Source of the DNA: Bostrychus sinensis
Lineage: Eukaryota; Chordata; Actinopteri; Gobiiformes; Eleotridae
Reading direction: 5' to 3'
Length of the DNA: 64,000 nucleotides
Assembly: GCA_020698575.1 (NCBI GenBank)
Contig: CM036243.1
Coordinates: 29,123,403-29,187,402 of the forward strand
The first letter of the stretch is position 1. Each line of letters begins with the position of its first letter. The notes beneath the pieces are model-generated. The model saw only the letters and a program-made list of their open reading frames with translations. It searched no databases and had not been told where the DNA came from. The position numbers and the translations under genes are program-made. Positions 56,111 through 64,000 of this stretch are shown here, in pieces.

Positions 56111-57134
56111 TATGAAGCCTTTTACCTTGCAGCAAATATTACTGCCTGTGCCAATTTGGGCCAACTGAGAAGGAAGCCCAGGAGCCAATAAAAATGGTTT
56201 GCAGGCCACATTTGTTCCCTGAATCTTCATATTAGTATGCAGCACTAAGTGAGAAATTAACCTGTCCAAATCAGTTTTGTAATAAGCCAGACAGAGAAAT
56301 ATTTTAAGCATTTCTAATAATTCAACTGGACTTTCACACATCAAAGAACTGCAAGTGCCACGTCCAGGTGCAGTGTTCAGTATCAAACGTGAGCTGCCCT
56401 TCACTGGCTGCTTTATCTCTAATGGCAGCAAATCTGTTCAAATCTTCTCTATTCAGTTTAACAGCAGACTGCAGGCTGTTATTACACGTAATCTTAAGAG
56501 ACACAAGCCCCAGGAGTCATGTTCAGTTCACCACCGTTAATCTTCACTGATCCTAATCCTTGATCTAAGGTCGGTAACTTTCTCTGATCCAATCGAGCCC
56601 TTTTCAAGTCAGCGCTGATACTTTTCACATGTTACAATAAGAGTTTTATCATAACAATTACTGCTGCACATGTTCTTTAGTTAAGAGATTTTTTGAAGAC
56701 ATTAATTCTATGAAAAACCTTCTTCCCAAGAGGCATCTGACAGAATTACATCAGAAACTAGTCGACGGTGTGTTCAAGGCTGGTCAAGGTAATTTGCTTT
56801 AGCTCTGTCAGCTCTAAAGGCGTTGATGACTGACTTTCGTGTGAGGGATTGCTGGTGCCCACAGACATTTACACAAATTGAGGACAGAGCGGCCAATTCA
56901 GCCTCCTCCTTTGAGAAATCTTTCCTAGACCGTTGCCTCTTTCTCAAGCTGGCGATGTTTTATTAATTCACATTTTAAGATCCATTGGTCTTTCACAGTC
57001 GGTGCTTTGAGCAGTTGATACCGTGGGATTAAAAAACATCAGGATTGTCTGAACTCAACAACCCCCCCCTCTGAACATTTTCATTGTGTGGAACGTGAAA
57101 AGCCCCCCGAGCTCGTGTAGCGTGACGAGCTTAC
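56111..57134. other. Unique intron downstream of the 57 kb exon
   Basis: Largely repeat-free. 56700-57020 has candidate non-coding conserved character ('gatgttttattaattcacat'). No further exon found. Confidence 0.28.
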
Positions 57135-57202
57135 CTCCATAATGAACTCTCGGTCACACTGTTGAGGTTGAAGTCGAATAATTTGGTCAGCATCAGGATC
57201 AC
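57135..57202 (-). CDS. sorcs3: SorCS receptor VPS10-domain exon, first of three
   Basis: This 68-nt coding exon lies on the minus strand. The acceptor reads ...ccgcag before 57202 and the donor is gtaagc from 57134 downward. It starts in phase 0, encodes 22 residues including LTKLFDFNLNSVTESSLW, and leaves two bases (AG) to be completed by the next exon as Arg. The peptide is a characteristic stretch of the SorCS VPS10 ten-bladed beta-propeller. SorCS proteins are type I membrane sorting receptors; SORCS3 is neuronal and binds proneurotrophins such as proNGF, as known from mammals. At 68 nt, skipping this exon alone would shift the frame. SORCS1 is the main alternative; membership of the SorCS family is near certain. 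Confidence 0.93.
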
Positions 57203-57487
57203 CTGCGGAACGAGACAAACATCAGTTCAGATCAGTCAATGCACAGACTTGTGACGAAAGCTCAAGAGAGTAATGGCTTTTTGATGCATCCACTGCTGAC
57301 AAAAGCAATTCTGAGTCATATATATTTCATAAACAGTGTGTGACTTTCCGTCAGAATGAATGTGTGTTTGTCCAGCCATTAACTGGAGATGGTTCATGTA
57401 CATTAAGTATTTCAATTTAATTTATTTATGTATATAGCCCAATAAAACAACAACAGTTCTCCCAATGGGCAGTACAAGAGGAGACAT
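57203..57487. other. Intron upstream of the 57 kb exon
   Basis: Apparently unique. Splice acceptor sequence for the exon lies at 57203-57215. Confidence 0.35.
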
Positions 57488-57974
57488 TAGTGTTGTAGTC
57501 AAGATCGTACTAATCAAGGCCAAGACCAGTCTGAGTCCAGAGTAAACTGATACCAAGACCAGGCAGAAATTTTAGGATTCGAGACCGAGTGGAGACCAAG
57601 TCAAAAGCAAACCGAGACCAGTTTAAGACTAAGCCCTCTGAACTATCACTAAGTCAAGGGGAATAAAAAAGAAAGTGGTTCAAATACATTAATGATTATT
57701 TTTATAATTGAATGTAATAGACTCCACAAACAAACAGAGACAGGTCATGTTCGTGTTTTTTTGTTTTTGTTTTTCGATGCTGAAAACATATGACTCTAAA
57801 GTGATGAAGAACAGCATTTTCTTATAATGTTTGGTAAATAAAATCTCTGAGACCAGGACAAGATCGAGTAAAAATGGATTTGACACGAAGACCAAGACTG
57901 CAGCTGAGCCCGAGACTTGACTCAGACTGTAAAGAAAATGGCCTCAAGACCGGTCTCGGGACGTTACAACACTA
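57488..57974. mobile_element. Non-autonomous DNA element with TAGTGTTGTA ends
   Basis: TAGTGTTGTA at 57488 and TACAACACTA ending 57974 are inverted. The interior is a degenerate 'gaccaagaccag' minisatellite-like sequence. No clear target duplication. The short ORFs inside are repeat translation. Confidence 0.75.
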
Positions 57975-58734
57975 GTAGACAAAAACAAACAAACAGGCAA
58001 AAAGACTGTCACAGAACATCCCCGATCCCAAGACCCTAAAGTCTTGGTAAGAAAAACAAAACAAAACAAACAAAAAAAATTAAATAAAATAAAACAGTTA
58101 TGGAAAAAACAGAAACCTTAGGGAGAACCACATGAAGGAGGGATCCACACTCGGGACAGACAGGCTTTCGATGTGCCCAGGACTAATGGTTATAGTCCAT
58201 TTGTTTATAGAATTCATTTTGTAAGGATACAGCAGGTGGGGAAGTAACTGGGATAGTCTCAAGCTAATAATAAATAATTCATTATTAATAAATAAATCAA
58301 TTAGGCAGAGGAGTCTAAATCAATCTTACTGTAACCTATAACTCAATGTTTATCCTTTCAGGTCACTATCTCTCAGTGTTATTCAGTTCAAGTAGCTCTG
58401 GCAAGGTCATAAAACTCCAAGCAGGGTTAAGTGGAGACTAAATACAGTTGATAGGACATTGCATGAGCTCTGGATAAATCTTCTCTTCACATGGGTCATT
58501 CAGGGAAATTTGATCGTTCTATTTAGAGTTGAAGAGGCCCCTCAACCTATTTCATACACACTTTACTCCAGGATCACACTGAACCAAAGGTAAGCATGTT
58601 GTTGTTGCAGTCCTATTTTCTCAACAGATTGTTTGTACATCAATTTCCGCAGCCGTGCACCACAAAAGAGCTGACTCTATCATCCACCAGCTTTGCATTG
58701 TAAACATGGAGATTAACACCAGTGTAGATCAGGG
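57975..58734. other. Intronic sequence, nothing recognised
   Basis: AT-rich with A-rich simple sequence at 58050-58100. Confidence 0.35.
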
Positions 58735-59050
58735 TAGAGGTGGAGGAAAAAAAACAAATCTGTGATCAAATACAAGTACTTTTACCGCAAGAGAAGTAGA
58801 AGTAACAACTAATTCATACTTAAGAAAATGTGAAGGTCTGAGAATTTACGTAAGTAGAACCTTTACTACTATTACTACTAAGATTACTACTACTACTCTT
58901 TAACTTTTAATACTGCTTCTACTCCCATTACTGCTAATATTACTATCTTTTACTACTGGTACCCATTCTGCTACTAAGGTCTCATTTGTCCCATTTAGAG
59001 ATAATACAAATATGTTCAGAAATATACTCAAGTAAAATAGAACGTTATAA
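58735..59050. mobile_element. R4-like element with TAC triplets, decayed
   Basis: 'gtagaggtggaggaaa', 'acaagtacttttaccgcaag', scattered 'tactactac' (58862-58960) and 'atactcaagtaaaatag'. Confidence 0.5.
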
Positions 59051-60897
59051 AACCTTACAAAGTATGTATTTAAACTAAAATGTCCTTAAATAAATTATTT
59101 AAGTACCCTTTACTACTTTGTCTGCATGCTATAAAGACTAGCATATGCTGCATATATAAAGATAAATCTCTGTAAAAAGCCTGGACATGATCAAAACAAT
59201 TACTGAAGAGAATTAAGAAATATGTCTTTAAATGCTGACTATAGAAAAACAAAAGAAACTCAATGTACACATTTAGCTTTTATGGATTCTGTGTGAAGCC
59301 TGACTAATCTTTGTTAGCTCCAATGCACCAATAAGTCAAACCCCAACATTTTATGGATGCAATTTTCTAAGTATCTTGTTGGTTTGCTGGTAATTACTTC
59401 AAACCCTGGCATTGGCATTAGTTAGCGGACTATTTTCGTCTTACTTAATATCACTGAAACTGAAGATGATAGTGTTTTGAAATGAAGCGGCTGCAACAAT
59501 GTAATTTAACCACTCACAAACACACACCCACACTTCAAGCTCTCAGCAGCATTTCACTCAAACGCACAAAAAAAAACCAAACTCTTCTCTCTACCGGATT
59601 ATTGTTTTAAAGTTCAGACTTAATCAAATCAGATTTTAAGCGCCCTCACTGTAAATATTTCTTATTTTGTGCGAACAGCCTCAAGGTGCGAGAGATCAGG
59701 GAAAAAAGTGGGTCAGCCAACGACTTGAGGGAGAAACACAGGCAGAAACATCATATATCGCTGTGAGCATAAAAAGCAATGCGGAAACTCACAATCTATT
59801 TACTTTGTGGCTAGAGGTGTATTTGAATTGGATAAAAACTCTGAACATTTTCACAGGGAATGCGGCGGTTTCCGTTTAATAAAGTCAAGTTTTTGTATAC
59901 ATGGTGCTTATACTTTCCTTACTTGTGTTTCATTTTTGATAGCAGTGAAAGTCCCGCAGGAGATTTGGCTGTGACCGTAATCTCCAATAATGCTCGGTGT
60001 GTAGCCCGCAGCACAATGGTCAGGTGATACGACGTGGGCGCAAAAAAAAAAAAAAAAAAAAGGGTGTCAAAATGAGAAACATCAATTCACATTATCTGTG
60101 GACTCAGGACACTGTGTGGTCAAGTTTCCCAATGGGCACATCAATATTTACAAGAATCTACAGTATATTGTAAGCCTTTGACGGTGTTTTGTGTGTGACA
60201 ATCGAAACAACATTGTCTTATATAGATTTTATAACAAAACCGATGATAAGCCACTTGTTGTGTATCAAAGAAAAATAAAGAGTTGATGCCATACTGATTT
60301 ATTATTAAGAATGAGTTTGCCGCTTAGACACCGGGGGCAGGGAGAAATGTTGTTGTGCAATGCAACGTCCTCATCATACATAACAAAAGTTAATTCATTT
60401 TTATATTTTTAACCCTCTGAAAGCCAGTTTGTTCACATAATTCCTACATGTCTGTGAATAAAACATGCATTATTTACTTTTTAATGATGATGATTTTTTT
60501 TTTGTGTGTGTATGCAGGGATTACAGAGAGGTCACTGATTAGACCTAAAACTGATTTTAATACATTTTCACTTTTTGTGCCATAAAAATAAAAATAAATA
60601 AAAAGAAAGGGGCAGAAAATCACACAAAAAATGGCGGAAACTCATGTTCATTATGAAGAAATTATTTTTCCCAGTGCAATGAAAAAATCGTGGATTTGGT
60701 GATGATTTTTTTTTTTTTTTTTTTTGTATTTGTGTATTTTTTTTAGCCTCTGACTGACAGGGTTACAGAGGATTTAACATGATTTAACATTTCTGTATTG
60801 CAATGGCAGTAGAGTGAAACTAAGTGATTTTAATGTAAGTCAATGAGACCAAAAACGGCTTTAAGAGGAGGCAAGTGGAATTTTTCATCTAAACAGT

Positions 60898-60900
<3 letters not shown>
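59051..60900. other. Intronic sequence with homopolymers
   Basis: Poly(A) at 60042-60061 and poly(T) at 60707-60725. 59640-60010 is GC-richer and repeat-free. Nothing else recognised. Confidence 0.35.

Positions 60901-60929
<29 letters not shown>
60901..60929. repeat. Poly(T) run
   Basis: 29 T residues, possibly the reversed A-tail of a retroposon whose body is not recognisable. Confidence 0.9.
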
Positions 60930-61845
60930 GGTGATGCTGAAATTCTAAAGCAAAAAATACATTTTAAAGCCTTTAAAGGGTGCCGTGAAGGCCTGAGAGT
61001 TAAGTGCACGAGTGTATGACAAAATATTTCTATCCACACAACATAGCTACTCTGCTGGTGAATTTTTATGCAATGTAACAATAAACAGTGACAGGGTCTA
61101 CTGTGGGTGGATCCCAGTTATCAGGATTTGACTCCTCAAAGCCTCAAACTCCTCGATTTCTCCGCTGTAAGCAACTCCCACAAATGAGAAAGAGATGATG
61201 TTACCTTTGGGTCTCTCTCCTCTGTGGGTGGGGCTTACAGCAGAGGAATCGATAGTTAATACAAACATTAATAGTTAATATTGAGTAACAAATGGGGTGA
61301 CAGTGGTGCAAGAAGTTTAACGGGTTGCCCTCTAATAGGCGTTAAAAAACAACAAACTGGGCCATATTACCATGCAACTATAAAGAACAGCAGGCAGAAA
61401 AATAAAGCTATACATTATTAATAAGAAATCTGTTTCTAATCAAAGAAGATAGCCATTATAACTTAGAATCACTCTGGCAACAAACTCATCATCCAGAAAT
61501 ATTAAATAGAGTTTGCAGGTCAATCAAAAGTGCACACAGTGGATATGTTTGGGCACCTCTTAAGAACTGTTGTGGCTCTAAGGAGCCTGACCCTGAGATG
61601 GTTGTGGACCTAAGGCCTGTGGCAAAATTTTGTTAAGTTTTTTTTACTTTCACTAATGTTTATTTAATGTTGTACTTGATACTGAAGATGACTATGGGAA
61701 ATAAACAGTCAAAACAAACAATGTGGAAACTGTGGAAGTAACTTAAGATAGTGATCAAAAGAAGTGCTGCATGGCGTGCCCTTAAGGAATCTTTATTTTG
61801 TGGGCTCAAACTATATTTAGGCCCATGGCATCAAGGCAAAATATA
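60930..61845. other. Intronic sequence, nothing recognised
   Basis: Apparently unique. Confidence 0.3.
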
Positions 61846-61849
61846 TATA

Positions 61850-62520
61850 TGTGAAGTCCCGAGTGGCCTGGAAGCTCCATTCCTGCACCGCTTTCCCTCT
61901 GCTATAGCACACACAACCAACAAACCTCAAACCACAAATGAAGCCAAAATGATTGACACCCAGGCAACTCCGGGTACATCTGCTCCTGCCGAATAAAACA
62001 AACAAGCTAAGTCTATACCATTTATTTGTTGTCTGTAAGTTGTCTTCCCCCCGCTGTGCGCTGCCTGACATCCAACTGTTTCCCCTTGGCCCGGCCCGTC
62101 TTTCCTTCTGCCCAGCCGCTGCATGACTGGTGTGTGACTTTGTGAAAGTGTAGCAGCAGCAGCATGGGTTTTTTTCGGTGAGTACAAGCCCAACAGATGC
62201 ACCTCGGGTAGAAGGAATTACATTGCGATGCTGGAGCTCCTGTGATCAGCCTTATTAGGTATGCATCAACATCTGCAGGCCGCCTCTTTCCCCTGAAACG
62301 CTCACAACACACGGCGTCTGCCAGTCTGACCTGTGGCTATGGCGCAGATGATCGGGACAAGCAACAAAACTTAGTCAATGATTCAGAGAGGTGCTTGCAG
62401 AGTAGCCAGGTGTTTTACTATCAGGAGAGCTTGCCCTGGGAAAGAATAACCTTAAATGTCCAGACCGGACCTCTGCATGCTAATGACTGACCTAGGACCA
62501 GAGAGCTAACACTGAGAGGC
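61850..62520. other. Unique block, candidate conserved non-coding element
   Basis: About 670 bp without repeat similarity, near 50% GC, including 'gccaaaatgattgacaccca' (a TGATTGACA core as bound by TALE homeodomains) and a 'gcagcagcagcatggg' run. Overlapping minus-strand ORFs of 81-96 codons lack a domain. Inferred. Confidence 0.3.
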
Positions 62521-62784
62521 TGCAGTCATACTGATCACACGTATTTTCTAATGTTGTCTTCAGCACATGCAAGTTATAGAAGATTTTTTGGTTTGTTTTG
62601 TTTTTACTAGAGTTTGAGAAAGTTCAGCACACTGCAAATAATTCTCAAATGTCACAAGCTGAAAAAACTGGTTCCTGCAAAACTTAAACAACAACAGAGA
62701 AATGAAAAAAAATATATAAAAATGGAGTGAGAAATATTCAGATATGCAGTCTTTTAGTACTTGCACATAAACTTTCATTGCTCC
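62521..62784. other. Intronic sequence, nothing recognised
   Basis: AT-rich spacer. Confidence 0.3.
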
Positions 62785-63270
62785 TCTTCAGCATCTATGG
62801 GCCTTAAGTGGGGTACGCCCTGGAAAGTGGACATAGACAAACAGTGATATCATGTACTTTTTAAATGTATGACCTTTTATATGTAAACTTTCACCAAAGA
62901 ATGTAAATGTCTTCAATATATCTCTGTGAAATATGCTTTAAGTCAGTCGTCTTTTTTTGTAGTCTCTCATGTTATCTGCTAATACATGTCCAAGACTAGA
63001 GGGATGCTTTTATTGGATGGTCAAGTTGTATGTGCCTGGTGTTGACCCCTGACGTCAAAAATTAAAGCTGTTTCAACTGCAATTCTCCTGGTCTCGACAG
63101 AATTTTTCACACGCAGTGAACTTTCCTGACTATAAACAGAGAAAAATTCACTCTAATTCATTCACTTGAGTCTACACTTCTCCTAACACATGCATGCATA
63201 TGGACGGTGGGATGAAGCTGAAGAGAACCCGTAGTAACACAGGGAGGACATGCAGACTCCATGAGAGATT
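62785..63270 (-). mobile_element. R1 retroposon pieces separated by ~310 bp
   Basis: R1 text at 62785-62845 ('ggggtacgccctggaaagtg') resumes at about 63150-63270 ('cctaacacatgcatgcatat', 'gggaggacatgcagactcca'). The insert is AT-rich and unassigned. Confidence 0.6.
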
Positions 63271-63411
63271 CTGTGCACTTGGACACTTGCATAGATAGGA
63301 GAAATCAGAAATACGTTTGTTCATGACCATAAAAGCAAACTCATATGGAGCCCTATTATGCTAACTTGACTTTTTTGATCTTTTAACCATTCTATTGTGT
63401 TGTTTCCACCT

Positions 63412-63412
<1 letters not shown>

Positions 63413-63459
<47 letters not shown>
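63413..63459. repeat. Poly(A) run of 47
   Basis: Uninterrupted run inside the R2-like copy. The corresponding site at about 43150 has only 'tcaaaaacat', so the run is a local expansion or the tail of a lost insertion. Confidence 0.97.
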
Positions 63460-63461
<2 letters not shown>

Positions 63462-63607
63462 GGGGTAGTATTTTGTTTCATTCATGTACGTTTGAGTAAT
63501 CCTATATACTAAGCTAGTCCATTTCTCAAGAGCTGAAAACGCTCACCGCTCTACACGTGACAAATGAAACTGGGAAGTGCTTCTGTGTGTTTCTAAAGCC
63601 CATACAC

Positions 63608-63933
63608 CAGCCTTTCCCAAAGCCACAAGAGTTGATGCCCCCTTAAAAATCTGACAATCCCATGCAGACCCCCAACAATGAAACTTGTTTTACATTCAAG
63701 AGTCTGTGTCATGTTATTCCCCATATATTTCTATAAAAAACATTTTTAAATATAAAGGCTGTTGGCTAAAAAATGCTTCACAGTGATTTTTTTAAATAAG
63801 TAGTCAATTGTAATATCATTTGAAATTCAATTGCTTTTTATGTACGTAATGTAAAAAAAGAAAAAAAAAACTCCCCCCTGCAGTACCTTAGTGGCTCACC
63901 AGGAGGAACCGGACCCCACTATGGGAACCACTG
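63608..63933. mobile_element. Non-autonomous hAT element with exact 8-bp target duplication
   Basis: Starts CAGCCTTTCCCAAAG and ends ATGGGAACCACTG. CCATACAC is exact at 63600-63607 and 63934-63941. The uninterrupted R2 text at 43280-43295 ('gcccatgcaccatcatcgg') is a related unoccupied site. 326 bp, no ORF. Confidence 0.93.
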
Positions 63934-64000
63934 CCATACACCATCACCGGATTTTTGCTGATAATTTCAGCGCTTAAACTGCCGTCACTAAGAAGCAGTC

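Larger units (their letters stand above)
1..64000 (-). other. sorcs3: Partial SorCS-family gene body (probably sorcs3), introns plus three exons
   Basis: Everything in the window is most simply read as the inside of one large minus-strand gene. Three exons on the same strand, in the right order and in compatible phases, encode adjoining pieces of a SorCS VPS10 domain. Neither the start codon and signal peptide nor the 10CC, PKD, leucine-rich, transmembrane or cytoplasmic parts are here. Mammalian SORCS1 and SORCS3 are known for very large introns, and the 18 and 30 kb introns here fit that. No other exon of the gene was recognised in 1-8971 or 57203-64000. Choosing sorcs3 over sorcs1 rests on remembered residues only, and teleost a/b duplicates cannot be separated. 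Confidence 0.8.
63345..64000. mobile_element. R2-like element, truncated by the window end, with a nested hAT
   Basis: 'gagccctattatgctaactt', 'cgtttgagtaatcctatata' and, beyond the nested hAT, 'taaactgccgtcactaagaa' parallel 43100-43345. Confidence 0.7.

Noticed and set aside
57488..57974. Clear hAT assignment for the TAGTGTTGTA element
   Set aside because: No matching 8-bp flanks found, so the superfamily is left open.

Overview
The window is intronic vertebrate DNA, almost certainly from a teleost fish. The evidence is three short exons with canonical splice sites, very long AT-rich introns, dense fish-type transposon debris, long trinucleotide arrays and no bacterial-style coding. I cannot name the species.

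Gene content: one gene is supported, on the minus strand. Three consecutive coding exons (57135-57202, 38883-38982, 8972-9130) splice in frame and encode part of the VPS10 beta-propeller of a SorCS receptor. From remembered family sequences the closest match is SORCS3. The gene runs off both ends of the window: intron >6.8 kb, exon of 68 nt, intron 18.15 kb, exon of 100 nt, intron 29.75 kb, exon of 159 nt, intron >8.97 kb. I found no other intact protein-coding gene, true tRNA gene, rRNA or CRISPR array.

The introns are a layered record of mobile elements. Labels used below: R1 = dispersed tRNA-SINE-like retroposon with an (AATG)n-type tail and the phrase 'gggataggctccag'. R2 = short TTAA-flanked elements with AGGTCCC-like ends. 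R3 = hAT-like elements with ends CAGTGGTTCTCAA and an internal minisatellite of about 12 bp built on 'ctaaaccagga'. R4 = hAT-like elements with ends CAGTGGTGGAA, often next to long (TAC)n arrays. S1 = tRNA-derived SINE with 'tccttgggcaagacactt'. S2 = tRNA-like SINE with 'gagcatttaccc'. Several hAT insertions have exact 8-bp target duplications visible here, and for two of them a related unoccupied sequence also lies in the window. Remnants of a Penelope-like element, an L2-like LINE, a second LINE RT, an L1-like LINE and a BED-type hAT are recognisable.

Layout: 1-8.9 kb repeats and foldbacks; 9.0-9.1 kb last exon in the window; 9.4-10.5 kb Penelope-like pseudogene; 14.5-18.9 kb R1/R2/hAT nest; 20-22.8 kb mostly unique; 24.9-25.7 kb trinucleotide array; 27-36 kb mixed repeats and L1; 36.7-37.5 kb unique block with homeodomain-type AT cores; 38.9 kb middle exon; 39.9-41.3 kb LINE and hAT remnants; 43-51 kb dense nests; 51.5-57.1 kb mostly unique; 57.1 kb first exon in the window; 57.5-64 kb further repeats. 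Several unique, less AT-rich blocks are listed as candidate conserved non-coding elements from composition alone; this is inference. I found no previously undescribed biological system. The most informative signals are the self-nested SINE, the three-level transposon nest with its related unoccupied copy, and the repeat-free candidate regulatory blocks.
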